A stretch of 56,832 nt of DNA, from positions 1 to 56,832 of the forward strand of contig DATMNI010000047.1 in the NCBI GenBank assembly GCA_035570275.1. The letters run 5' to 3'. The notes beneath the pieces were generated by a model. That model searched no databases. It worked only from the letters and a program-made list of their open reading frames with translations, and was not told where the DNA came from. The position numbers and the translations under genes were made by a program. Each line of letters starts with the position of its first letter. Position 1 is the stretch's first letter. Source of the stretch: DATMNI01 sp035570275. Lineage in GTDB: Bacteria; Acidobacteriota; Terriglobia; Bryobacterales; Bryobacteraceae. This document shows positions 9,663 to 17,458 of this stretch, one piece after another.

Positions 9663-9704
9663 TGTGGGGCAGATTGTCAATCTGGAGCGGATTGTTAATC
9701 CGCC
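9663..9704 (-). repeat. Double-hairpin palindromic element, copy A (diverged)
   Basis: Two adjacent small inverted repeats: CAGATT-gtc-AATCTG and GCGGATT-gtt-AATCCGC. They follow the same order and flank (TGTGGGG) as copies B, C and D. Relative to those copies one stem pair has changed from G-C to A-T on both arms, so pairing is kept. It lies 21 bases upstream of the GDPD-like start. Between copies A and B there is a degenerate 16-base tandem repeat (about 9713-9760). Confidence 0.8.
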
Positions 9705-9793
9705 AGCGCGATGCGGCAGCGAGCGTTTGCGGCAGCGAGTGTTTGCGCTGCGAGCCTTTGCGTCTTCCACTCGGCCGGCGCTTCAACGTGGCG

Positions 9794-9839
9794 GGCAGGC
9801 GGATTGCCAATCCGCCGCAGGTTAGCAACCTGCCCCACA
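9794..9839 (+). repeat. Double-hairpin palindromic element, copy B
   Basis: Hairpin 1, GGCGGATT-gcc-AATCCGCC, is at 9798-9816 (with g spacing). Hairpin 2, GCAGGTT-agc-AACCTGC, is at 9817-9833, followed by CCCACA. It is in inverted orientation to copy A about 90 bases away. It begins 8 bases past the desaturase stop codon, the position of REP-like elements at gene 3' ends, so it may act as an RNA stabiliser or weak terminator. Confidence 0.85.
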
Positions 9840-9847
9840 AAAGAAAA

Positions 9848-10777
9848 TTACGCGGCTTCCCGTTCGGAGAAGGTGGGGCGTTCCGAGAAAGCCGTGTTGA
9901 CGCTCACTACGCGAATTGCCTTCGCCACGCCGAGGAACTTCAAGATCCGGATTTGAATCCAACTCGGGTCGAACTCGTACCACGCCAGCCCGTGGCGCGC
10001 CGATGTGGGGTGCGCGTGATGGTTGTTGTGCCAGCCCTCGCCGAAGGTCAGCAGCGCCACCCACCAGGTGTTGCGCGAATCGTCCCGCGTGGCGAAGCGG
10101 CGGCCGCCCCACATGTGAGTGGCCGAATTCACCAGCCAGGTGGAATGCAGGCCGAACACAATGCGGAAGGCGATGGCCCACAACACCAGCGGCATTCCGC
10201 CCATCGCCAGCAGCAGGACGGACAGCACAGCCAGCGGAACCCAATGATAGACGTTCAACCACATGTAGAACCGGTCTTTGGACAAATCCGGCGCGTATCG
10301 GGAGACCATCTTGTTCTCTTCGTCGTTGCGCTCGCTGAACACAATCCAGCCGATATGCGACCACCAGGCGCCATCCATCGGCGAGTGCGGATCGCCAGGC
10401 TGATCCGATTTCTGGTGATGCAGGCGGTGCGTGGCGGTCCAGTAGATCGGCCCGCCCTGCAGCGTCAAGGTGCCGCACAAGGCGAAGAAATACTCCAGCG
10501 CTTTCGGCACTTTATACGACCGGTGCGTGTGCAGCCTGTGATAGCCCATGCTGATTCCCAGGCCGGTCGCCACCCAGTGCAGGACGCAGGCGATGGCTAA
10601 GTAACGCCACTGAAAATGAAACAGGGCCACAATGGCGGCGATATGAAATCCCGCAAGGGTCACACCTGCGGACCAGTTCAGGCGTGCTCGGTTATGGATA
10701 ATGGTTTGGTTGGTGCCCACGGCGTCTCCGCTGATTTGTGGTGCGTAAGGCCGCACCCCAGGAGCCCAGTGAGCCAT
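9848..10777 (-). CDS. Fatty-acid (acyl-CoA) desaturase
   Basis: About 309 residues of the membrane di-iron desaturase family that introduces cis double bonds into acyl chains. The three histidine boxes are present in order: HRLHTH, HRLHH and HNNHH. Several hydrophobic helices separate them (for example VTLAGFHIAAIVALFHF and VPLAVLSVLLLAMGGMPL). The ATG at 10777 is preferred over a TTG at 10801 because the only promoter-like -10 box lies at 10806-10812, immediately upstream of 10801. Two 16-base direct repeats 20 bases apart lie further upstream. It is a single gene, ended by palindrome copy B. Confidence 0.92.
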   Translation of the reverse strand: MAHWAPGVRPYAPQISGDAVGTNQTIIHNRARLNWSAGVTLAGFHIAAIVALFHFQWRYLAIACVLHWVATGLGISMGYHRLHTHRSYKVPKALEYFFALCGTLTLQGGPIYWTATHRLHHQKSDQPGDPHSPMDGAWWSHIGWIVFSERNDEENKMVSRYAPDLSKDRFYMWLNVYHWVPLAVLSVLLLAMGGMPLVLWAIAFRIVFGLHSTWLVNSATHMWGGRRFATRDDSRNTWWVALLTFGEGWHNNHHAHPTSARHGLAWYEFDPSWIQIRILKFLGVAKAIRVVSVNTAFSERPTFSEREAA

Positions 10778-10805
10778 GGCAGGCCGCTCGATTCCCAGCA
10801 ACCCG

Positions 10806-10875
10806 AGTATAACAGTCAGTTTGGAAAAACCTGCTGCGGCGACAAAAAGCTTACACAGCCGACAAAAAGCTTACA
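10806..10875 (-). promoter_or_regulatory. Putative desaturase promoter with 20-bp-phased direct repeats
   Basis: On the minus strand a TTATACT -10-like box sits at 10806-10812. Upstream of it are two exact copies of TGTAAGCTTTTTGTCG, at 10840-10855 and 10860-10875. They are spaced exactly 20 bases apart, that is on the same face of the helix. This is typical of a direct-repeat activator or repressor site. No clear -35 box is seen. The repeats also lie just past the 3' end of the HGV-repeat gene. Confidence 0.45.
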
Positions 10876-10882
10876 AAACTTC

Positions 10883-11980
10883 CTAATCCACGCCGTGCAT
10901 CTTCAGTTTGGCGATTTGTTGGGCGTCCAGGTTGCGCATTCCGGAGTCCTTTAGCCTTCGAAGATATTGCGCGTCGACGCCGTGCATTTGCAACTCGGTG
11001 AGGTCATGCGGGCTGAAATGGTAGCCCAGGTCGCCGGCCTTCCGGATGAACCCGGTGGAGATGCCGTGGATTTTGAGTTCCGTGATCTGGCTTTCGGAGA
11101 GTCCGCCGTAGCCAGTGTCCTTGAGCTCTTTGAGAAAGTCGGGCGTCACGCCGTGAATCTTGAACTGCACCAGGTCGGACGCCTTCGGCTGCAGCCCGTA
11201 ACCCTTCAGGTCGCGGATGAACCCGGAATCCACTCCGTGGATTTTCAGTTCGGTGATCTGGGCGGGCGAGAGTTCGTAGCCGGCCTGCTTCAGGTCGTCC
11301 ATGAACTCGGAGTCTACGCCGTGAATGCGCAGTTCGATCACCTGCTGGGCCGAGAGGTCGTACCCGGCCGTTCTCAGGTCGCGCAGGAACTCGCTGGGGA
11401 CTCCGTGGATCTTGATGTCAATGTAGTCCTTGGCGCGGAAGCTGCGGTATCCGGCCCGCTGCGTTTCGCGGATGTAGTCCAGCGTCACGCCATGGATGCG
11501 CAAGTCCACGAGTTGGTTGGTGGAAGCATTCAGGCCCGCATCGCGCACCGCGCGGGCGAACTCCAGCCCCACGTCGTGCATCAGCATGGATAAGAGTTGG
11601 TCTTCGTTGGGGGCGTCGTAGCCCAGCTTAGACAGTTCCGCCGGGAACGCGGGGTTCGGCACGAAGGTAAAGCTCCCGGAACCGCGGCTCCACGAAAATG
11701 CGCCTTTGCAGACCAGGCTGCCGGCGTCCTGCACGTATTCGAATTTCGCCGAGCCGCCGCGATTCACCGTGTCCAGGGAGAGGCCGCGAAAACGGGACAG
11801 CGGCACATCCTGGTTAAATACCGAATGGCCGTTCCGATAGTAGCGCTCCACCGTGAAATGAACTTGATTCGCGGAACTGGCGTACCGCAATTTCCACTCA
11901 CGGCTGGTTTCCTGGCCGGTGGCCAAAATGGCGGCGCCCAGCAGCGCGCCCACCACGATCATGATGTCCGAGTCTTTCAT
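10883..11980 (-). CDS. Exported HGV-repeat protein (partner of M56 protease)
   Basis: A 365-residue protein with a signal/anchor segment (IMIVVGALLGAAILATGQ), a beta-rich domain of roughly 100 residues, then about eight tandem 28-29-residue units. Their consensus is K/R-I-H-G-V-x-x-x-F/Y-I/L-R-x-L-x-x-A-G-Y-x-x-x-S-x-x-Q-I-x-E-L. The chain ends immediately after one more KMHGVD. The units look like paired helices forming a solenoid. The ATG has AGAGGGG five bases upstream. It follows the M56 gene by 8 bases and is the third gene of the blaI-M56 operon. The same repeat type ends the M56 protein, so the two may stack or compete for the same ligand. I know no formal function. Confidence 0.7.
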   Translation of the reverse strand: MKDSDIMIVVGALLGAAILATGQETSREWKLRYASSANQVHFTVERYYRNGHSVFNQDVPLSRFRGLSLDTVNRGGSAKFEYVQDAGSLVCKGAFSWSRGSGSFTFVPNPAFPAELSKLGYDAPNEDQLLSMLMHDVGLEFARAVRDAGLNASTNQLVDLRIHGVTLDYIRETQRAGYRSFRAKDYIDIKIHGVPSEFLRDLRTAGYDLSAQQVIELRIHGVDSEFMDDLKQAGYELSPAQITELKIHGVDSGFIRDLKGYGLQPKASDLVQFKIHGVTPDFLKELKDTGYGGLSESQITELKIHGISTGFIRKAGDLGYHFSPHDLTELQMHGVDAQYLRRLKDSGMRNLDAQQIAKLKMHGVD

Positions 11981-11988
11981 ATCCCCTC

Positions 11989-13623
11989 TTAGATCACTCC
12001 CGCCTGTTTCAGTTTGACGACTTGCCGCAGCGTGAGCTTGCTGCCGAACTTTTCGGCTTCCCGCAAATGCTGCGGGCGCAAGCCCTGGTTCTTGGCATCG
12101 ATGATTTCGCGCGTGCTGGCTTGCTGAAAGCCGGCAGCCTGCAACGCGCAGAACAGGTCCGCCGGCACGCCCTGCGCGGCGAAGTCGATCGCTTCGGCGG
12201 CAGTGTATGGACCCAGGCCGCAGGCATGGATTTCGCGAACGTAATCGGGCGGCACGCCGTGCTGCTTCAGGCGGATCACATCGGCAAGCCTCAAGTCCCG
12301 CAGGCCGGCTTCACGCATGGTCCGCACATAGCCGGGATCGACTCCCTGCGCATGCAGGTCAATCAGTTCCTTCGGAGGAATCTTGCCCCATCCCGCCTGG
12401 CTCATCCCCATGAGGTAGGCGCCCGAGATGCCCTGATCCTTCAGTTCGACAATTTCGTCGACCGTCAAGTCGCCGTAGCCCGAGGCGACCAACGCCGCCA
12501 GGAATGAACCTTTCGTCTCCGCCGCCAGGGCCACTGGCATTCCCGCCAACGCCCGCGCGGTCTGCGCTGAGCGGGGCGAAAAGATAATCCATCGCGGCAT
12601 GCGGGCGCCCGCGGCCGCGCATGCCGCCAGCACAACCACCATACCGGCAACCCTCAGGACCGAAGTGCGCGGCGTAAATTCACGGCCGCGGCGCAGCAGC
12701 ATTTCGATGCGGTCTCCCAGGTGGCTGCCGCTTTCGGCCATGCCTGAAGCCAGCAGCGTGCGGCGCCCGACGCAACACAACTCAAACAGGCGCGCCAGAC
12801 TGGCGGCATAGGGACGGGCATCCCCGGTTTGCGCCACCACCCAGTCGTCACAGGCGATTTCGCGTTCGCGGTCGATGCGGTGCACCACCCAGGCCGCCAC
12901 CGGATGAAGCGCCAGCAGAGCGCCCGCCAGGCGCGCCCACAGATTGGTCCAATCGTCGCGGCGCGCGACGTGCGCCAGTTCGTGGAGCAGCACGTGGTCC
13001 AACTCAGCCTCGGTGAACTGGTCTACCAGCGGCTCCGGCAGCAACACCGCGGGATGCCGGAACCCGGCCGCCATGGGCGACCCGATCTCGCGCGAAACCA
13101 GCAGCCGCACCTGGCGCGGGATCGCGCAGGCGAGCAACCGGGCATCGAAACGGGACTGCAGTTCGCGCGGGGCCGGGCGCGCGCGGCCTTTGATCCGCCG
13201 CAGATGGCGATAACTCCAGCCGATTCGGGCCATCAGAACCAGGCAAACCAGCGCCCAGAGAGCGAAGACTGCAACCGGCCAGTTGCCTGCATCGACGGTG
13301 TGTGGCATAAGGACCGCCGGCGGGGGAGACCACTCCCTGACGGTCGCGGCTGGGAAGGGCGCCTCGGGCGTCGCCGATTCGCGCGTCGACGATTCGCGCG
13401 TCGACGATTCACGCGTCGCCGCCTTATTCGGAGCCGCGCGCGTCAGCAAGCGGTATTCGGTCGCCATCGGCAGCAACACCACCACCGCCAGCACCGCCCA
13501 CCACACCGCGTAGCGCGTGGCCGCATTGATGCGCGGCGTCCACTTGAGCAGCAGCCATACCACCGCGGCCACGGCCGCCGCCTGCCACAGGCTATTCAAT
13601 ACCGCTTCGAGGATTTCGTTCAT
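11989..13623 (-). CDS. BlaR1-like M56 membrane metalloprotease with HGV repeats
   Basis: A 544-residue integral membrane sensor protease. N-terminal helices (residues 10-27 and 38-53) and another near 115-132 flank a periplasmic loop. The zinc motif HELAH is at 214-218, and EREIACDD near 253-260 supplies the third ligand. A further helix lies near 315. The C-terminal 150 residues are about six HGV-type repeats (for example LKQHGVPPDYVREIHACGL) in place of the penicillin-binding domain of BlaR1. Residues about 57-98 are encoded by a REPIN-like element. By analogy with BlaR1/MecR1 it would signal by cleaving the co-encoded BlaI-type repressor. Start codon and BlaI stop overlap (ATGA). Confidence 0.9.
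   Translation of the reverse strand: MNEILEAVLNSLWQAAAVAAVVWLLLKWTPRINAATRYAVWWAVLAVVVLLPMATEYRLLTRAAPNKAATRESSTRESSTRESATPEAPFPAATVREWSPPPAVLMPHTVDAGNWPVAVFALWALVCLVLMARIGWSYRHLRRIKGRARPAPRELQSRFDARLLACAIPRQVRLLVSREIGSPMAAGFRHPAVLLPEPLVDQFTEAELDHVLLHELAHVARRDDWTNLWARLAGALLALHPVAAWVVHRIDREREIACDDWVVAQTGDARPYAASLARLFELCCVGRRTLLASGMAESGSHLGDRIEMLLRRGREFTPRTSVLRVAGMVVVLAACAAAGARMPRWIIFSPRSAQTARALAGMPVALAAETKGSFLAALVASGYGDLTVDEIVELKDQGISGAYLMGMSQAGWGKIPPKELIDLHAQGVDPGYVRTMREAGLRDLRLADVIRLKQHGVPPDYVREIHACGLGPYTAAEAIDFAAQGVPADLFCALQAAGFQQASTREIIDAKNQGLRPQHLREAEKFGSKLTLRQVVKLKQAGVI
13329..13454. repeat. REPIN-like inverted pair inside the M56 gene
   Basis: A copy reading ACCACTCCCTGACGGTCGCGGCT on the plus strand (from 13329) faces an inverted copy, TCGGAGCCGCGCGCGTCAGCAAGCGGT (13428-13454). 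The spacer contains a short tandem of cgattcgcgcgtcga. The same motif family recurs at 22238-22264, 37817-37893 and 49388-49485. Here it is translated in frame, giving a Ser/Thr/Arg/Glu-rich linker in the periplasmic loop of the M56 protein. Confidence 0.7.
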
Positions 13624-14006
13624 TGCCCGTCCTCCGCGATCAGGGCCCGGATCCGCCGCAATTCCTTGGCGCTCAGTTCCTCGTCTTCCAGCAGATTGAG
13701 CACCAGCAGTTCCGGCGAGTTTCGAAAGAACCGGCTCACCAGATAGCGCACGGCGCTGCGGCTGGCCTCATCGCGCCCCACCACCGCCTGGTACACGAAG
13801 GCCCGCCCTTCCTTGGCTTTGGTGTGCCGCAGGTAGCCCTTCTCCTCCAGAATCCGCAGCGTAGTCAGCACCGTGTTGTAGGCCAGACCGAGGTCCGGCG
13901 GCAGGGCTTCCGCCACTTCGCCCACGGTGGCCTGCCTCTTTTCCCAAATCACATCCATCAGCCGGAGTTCGGCCTCGGTGAGGTTCGGCGACTTCTTTCG
14001 AGCCAA
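13620..14006 (-). CDS. BlaI/MecI/CopY-family transcriptional repressor
   Basis: A 128-residue winged-helix repressor. LTEAELRLMDVIWEKRQATV opens the typical N-terminal helix, AYNTVLTTLRILEEKGYL is the recognition region, and the C-terminal helices dimerise. It starts at TTG with GGAGG six bases upstream. It overlaps the M56 gene by 4 bases, as usual for the repressor-sensor pair. When the M56 protease is activated the repressor is expected to be cleaved, releasing the operon. A dyad over the putative -35 box could be its own operator. Confidence 0.93.
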   Translation of the reverse strand: MARKKSPNLTEAELRLMDVIWEKRQATVGEVAEALPPDLGLAYNTVLTTLRILEEKGYLRHTKAKEGRAFVYQAVVGRDEASRSAVRYLVSRFFRNSPELLVLNLLEDEELSAKELRRIRALIAEDGQ

Positions 14007-14043
14007 GCAGCCTCCACAACTAAGGAATTAAGAGTCTGTCTCA

Positions 14044-14076
14044 GTTTGAGCCGGTTCGCGGCTGTTTGTCAACAAA
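14044..14076 (-). promoter_or_regulatory. Putative blaI operon promoter and operator
   Basis: The minus strand shows TTGACA (14067-14072), 17 bases, then TCAAAC (14044-14049) as a possible sigma-70-type promoter upstream of the TTG start. The palindrome TTTGT-ca-ACAAA (14065-14076) overlaps the -35 box and could bind the BlaI dimer. The -10 box is poor, so this is tentative. Confidence 0.35.
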
Positions 14077-14127
14077 AAAACAAGCGTCGGCGCGGTTTCA
14101 CGCGTACACCGGGCACCCGCCCTCCCT

Positions 14128-14313
14128 GAGCTAAACCATCTGCGCCAGCAACGGGAGTACCTGTTCGCCTTGCTGCATTGCCCGGGTCTGGAAGGGACCA
14201 ACAATCGGGCCGGGCGGGCCATTCGGCCGGCAGTGATGGCACGGAAGGTGTGGGGTGGCAACCGCACCTGGGACGGGGCCAACACCCTCGTTTCCCAGCC
14301 CAGACAAGGATGA
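14128..14313 (+). pseudogene. IS66-type transposase C-terminal relic
   Basis: A plus-strand frame of about 62 codons encodes YLFALLHCPGLEGTNNRAGR, then AIRPAVMARKVWGGNRTWDG, then a stop at 14311. This is the conserved C-terminal block of IS66-family DDE transposases (N-R-A-E/G-R-A-I-R-P-x-V...K-V-W-G-G-N-R-T). No upstream catalytic region, start codon, terminal inverted repeats or accessory frames are present, so it is a fossil. The rest of 14007-14538 holds the blaI promoter, unrecognised DNA and palindrome copy C. Confidence 0.7.
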
Positions 14314-14490
14314 AAATGTCTGGAGATGCGACCGCTTCGTCAGTGGGATCGCCAAACAGGTTCTTTCCCGGGGATCCAAACGACCTCGCTGCCCTCCGCA
14401 GGACTCCGCCTCGACGATCCATGCAATCCAGGAACGTTACGTGAAAAAATCAGGGGTTTGGGCCTTGCCGGTAGGGGCGCGTCAAATCGC

Positions 14491-14536
14491 GGCAGGCGGA
14501 TTGCCAATCCGCCGCAGGTTAACAACCTGCCCCACA
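14491..14536 (+). repeat. Double-hairpin palindromic element, copy C
   Basis: Hairpin 1 (14495-14513) and hairpin 2 (14514-14530, GCAGGTT-aac-AACCTGC) are followed by CCCACA. It is nearly identical to copy B. It ends 2 bases beyond the stop codon of the convergent-side serine hydrolase (14539), again a gene-3'-end position. Confidence 0.85.
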
Positions 14537-14538
14537 TA

Positions 14539-15783
14539 TCACCCTTTCAAACTGGCGTAAACTGCCCGTTCGAAATCGCCCAGCATCCCCACGGCTTCTT
14601 TGTCCACGAACGGCAGGAATTGCATCAACAACACGGCGCAGAGGCCATTTTTCGGGTCGATCCAGTAGAACGTGTTGTAGAGGCCGGCCCAGGCCAGGCT
14701 CCCGGCGGCGCGCCCGCCTTGATACGCCGTGGTATTGATCAGGAAACCCAGGCCCCACTTTTCGGTGGCGCCCGGTTGGATATCCACGTCGCTCGAAGAG
14801 TTGGGGCGGGAGCTGCGCATCTTGCCGGCCGTAAGCTCGCCAATCTGGTTGATCGCCATGCTCTCCACCGTCTTCGGTTGCAGGATCACCGCATCCTTGG
14901 GGCCGCCGTTGGGGCCGCGGCCCTTGCGCAGAATCATCTGCATGAACTTGGTGTAGTCGGCCGCGGTTGAGTAGAGGCCGCCGCCGCCGTTGAACGTTTT
15001 CGGGGGCGCCGGCAGCGCGCGCGCGTTCTGTTTTAGCGGGCTGCCGTTGTCCCGGGTCCACCCGGTCACCATGCGGTCGAACTTCGATGCGGGCAGAATG
15101 TAGCTGGTGTCGTGCATTTCCAGGGGGCCCAGAATCCTGGCCTGAAAATAGTCCTCCAGGCTCATGCCGCTGATCTTTTCCACCAGGCGGCCGGCCCAAT
15201 CGCATCCCTGACCATACTGCCAGCGGGCGCCCGGCTCAAACATCAGGGGTCCGGCGGTTCCTGCCGGCGCCGCCACTCCGGCCTGCGACGCGTGACGGAA
15301 CATATTTCCATCCCAAGTGTCGTAACAGAGCCCGGACGTGTGGGTCAGCAGGTGCTTCAGCGTGATCGGAGTCTTCGCCGGCCGGAGAATCGGCTTGCCC
15401 GCCGCGTCGAATCCGTCCAGAACGTCGAGCTTTTCGAGTTGCGGAAGATGTTTCGCCACCGGTTCGTCGAGCGTTACCTTGCCCTGCTCGACCAGTTGCA
15501 GCGCCGCCACCGTGGTGACGGCCTTGGTCATGGATGCGATGGCGAAGACTCCGTCCGCGGTCACCGGCGTTCCCTGCGAATCGCGTTCACCGAACGCGCC
15601 GGTGTACAGGGTCTTGCCGGCGGTCGCGGCCATCCCGACCGCGGCGGGGATCTTGCGGCGGGCGATTCCGGAGCGCAAGGTCTCATCGATCTTGCCCGGA
15701 TTGGCGATGCCGGCATCGCCCCACAGTCTGTGAGCCTGGATGCCCAGACCAAGCCCTACGCTGGCGAACTCTCTACGATTCAT
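14539..15783 (-). CDS. Exported serine hydrolase, class-C beta-lactamase family
   Basis: About 414 residues. The ATG at 15783 gives MNRREFASVGLGLG, a Tat-like leader with RR; the longer frame to 15819 lacks a leader. The nucleophile motif is S84-M-T-K87 within AIASMTKAVTTVAALQLVEQGK. LLTHTSGLCYDTW and a Tyr motif WQYGQGCDWAGRLVEKISG follow. The typical KTG box is replaced by a small-residue stretch near LAWAGLYNTFYW, the pattern of EstB-like esterases rather than true beta-lactamases. It is the last gene of a three-gene run, 22 bases after the propeller gene. Confidence 0.88.
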   Translation of the reverse strand: MNRREFASVGLGLGIQAHRLWGDAGIANPGKIDETLRSGIARRKIPAAVGMAATAGKTLYTGAFGERDSQGTPVTADGVFAIASMTKAVTTVAALQLVEQGKVTLDEPVAKHLPQLEKLDVLDGFDAAGKPILRPAKTPITLKHLLTHTSGLCYDTWDGNMFRHASQAGVAAPAGTAGPLMFEPGARWQYGQGCDWAGRLVEKISGMSLEDYFQARILGPLEMHDTSYILPASKFDRMVTGWTRDNGSPLKQNARALPAPPKTFNGGGGLYSTAADYTKFMQMILRKGRGPNGGPKDAVILQPKTVESMAINQIGELTAGKMRSSRPNSSSDVDIQPGATEKWGLGFLINTTAYQGGRAAGSLAWAGLYNTFYWIDPKNGLCAVLLMQFLPFVDKEAVGMLGDFERAVYASLKG

Positions 15784-15805
15784 GGGTAGACAATAACACA
15801 CCCGG

Positions 15806-17458
15806 TTACGGGATCCCATAGACGTTGACCGCGTTATCGTAGTTGGGCGCGTAGACCTTGCCGCCGACTACCAGCGGCGGAACGAATTTGACCAGCGTGC
15901 CCAGGCGATCGCGTTTGGGTTTTTGCTCACTGTTCCAAAGTGGGTGCAGAGCGGCCGCATCGTAGGCGTAGAGGATGCCGGGCGCGTTGCCGGCGTCGGC
16001 GCTCTTGCCGTTGGTCAGCATGGCCCAGACGATTCCGGTTCCCGCCTTTTTGCCATCGGACGAAATGGTGAGGGCGCCGCCAGGCGAACCCTTCGAGGGT
16101 GTAGTGCCTTTGGCGAAGGGCGTGGGGTCCAGACGCTTGCCATCGAACCGGAAAGCCTTCAGCACATCGGCTTCGGTCCAAAGGTAGATGGCCGGGCCGC
16201 CGTCGCCATCCCAGTAGGCCGGGCCGGCCAGGTCGCGGCCACCCTTTACTTCGACCGACTGCAGGACGCCTTTGTCGTCGGGCGTGATGCGGCCCAGGTT
16301 GCGGCTGTCGATCAGGTACAGAATGCCCTTCTTGTTTCCGCATAGCAGCAGCGTGGTTCCGGGAATCAGAAGCGGGCCGGTGGAACCGAGGTCCGCGTCG
16401 CGGTCGTTGAGCGCTTCGAAATCGTGCGGCGTGAAAAAATCGACCACGGAGAAGCCGGTTTTGCCGGGACCAAGCTCGCCGAGACTCAGTTTGATGAGCG
16501 ACGTGCCGAAGTTGCGCTTGCCGTCAAAGTGGCCGTTGCCGGTTTCGAAGTAGATGTTGCCGGCGGCATCGACGGCGGGGCCGCGGCCGGATTGCCAGAT
16601 GCCGCCCATGGGGCCATCGGGTGTCACGCAAAACACCGCGGCCTGCTTGAGAGTGGCGGCATCGTACGCCATCACCCAGCCGTGGTAGGGCTGGATATCT
16701 TCGTGCGATGCCCAGGCGACGATCACCATGCCGCGGGCTCGTTGGTCGAAAACCAGGGCCAGTGCCGGGCGCTGGTTGCCGAGCTTGGGATCGAAGCGGA
16801 CCAAACCGTTGACGGCGTCCTTGGCGGAACCGGGCACGGCCGCCTCGATCTCGACAGGCGGCAACTGGTCCTTCCCGGTGCGGAGATCGAGCCGGTGCAG
16901 GCGCTGCACGTAGCGGGCGGCTTCTTTGTTGCGAGCGGCCTCTTTGGTGCGAGCTACTTCCTTGGTTCGAGCTACCAGGAACAGCGCGTTGGCCGCGGGG
17001 TCGATCACCGGAGTCCCCAGGATGCCGGCGGTGCCGACCACATTCAGGTCGTTGCGGTTGGTGATATCGATGACGGGCACGGGCGTCACGCTGGCCAGTT
17101 CGTTGGTGAGATCGCGCAGCCAGAGCGGCGGGCCGGGTTGATCGGCATCGAAGGCGTAGACCTTGTCGGTCATGGTGGCGATGAAGACCTCGTTGCGCGG
17201 CGGCTGGCCTGCGACGCGGAGGCCCGGCATGTAGAGCGGCTGCGCGTAGACGGCGCCATCCACGTAATAGCTGTAGAGCTTGCCGAACCGGGCGCCGCCC
17301 ACGTTGGCGGCGGTCAGCGTGGTTTCGCGGGTATTGGCGCCGGTGGTGAAGGCATCGTACCGGTTCATCAAAACGGGTGTCTGGGCAGCGAGCCCGAACG
17401 CGGTCAAGGTGGCGAGGGCGGCGAGGGCGGCGGGCAGAATCAGTTTCGGTGGTGTCAT
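15806..17458 (-). CDS. Secreted PQQ-type beta-propeller protein
   Basis: A 550-residue exported protein: leader LILPAALAALATLTAFGLAAQ, then repeating propeller blades (for example KVYAFDADQPGPPLW, VMAYDAATLKQAAVF, ILYAYDAAALHPLW) of the PQQ-like/WD-like family. No adjacent-cysteine pair or catalytic Asp of true quinoprotein dehydrogenases is apparent, so it is more likely a binding or scaffold protein. A 6-residue tandem, ARTKEV-ARTKEA-ARNKEA (18-base units, 16920-16976), sits in one loop. The start overlaps the DUF1801 stop by 4 bases (ATGA). The serine hydrolase follows. Confidence 0.8.
   Translation of the reverse strand: MTPPKLILPAALAALATLTAFGLAAQTPVLMNRYDAFTTGANTRETTLTAANVGGARFGKLYSYYVDGAVYAQPLYMPGLRVAGQPPRNEVFIATMTDKVYAFDADQPGPPLWLRDLTNELASVTPVPVIDITNRNDLNVVGTAGILGTPVIDPAANALFLVARTKEVARTKEAARNKEAARYVQRLHRLDLRTGKDQLPPVEIEAAVPGSAKDAVNGLVRFDPKLGNQRPALALVFDQRARGMVIVAWASHEDIQPYHGWVMAYDAATLKQAAVFCVTPDGPMGGIWQSGRGPAVDAAGNIYFETGNGHFDGKRNFGTSLIKLSLGELGPGKTGFSVVDFFTPHDFEALNDRDADLGSTGPLLIPGTTLLLCGNKKGILYLIDSRNLGRITPDDKGVLQSVEVKGGRDLAGPAYWDGDGGPAIYLWTEADVLKAFRFDGKRLDPTPFAKGTTPSKGSPGGALTISSDGKKAGTGIVWAMLTNGKSADAGNAPGILYAYDAAALHPLWNSEQKPKRDRLGTLVKFVPPLVVGGKVYAPNYDNAVNVYGIP

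Noticed and set aside
9643..9840. 66-codon N-terminal extension of the GDPD-like gene starting MWGRLLTCGG
   Set aside because: Encoded by palindrome copies A and B; the ATG at 9642 begins a proper signal peptide. Similar false extensions were rejected at 23154-23258 and 26867-27235.
14131..14379. 82-codon minus-strand frame ending GEQVLPLLAQMV
   Set aside because: It is antisense to the IS66-type transposase relic, whose plus-strand translation is the recognisable one.
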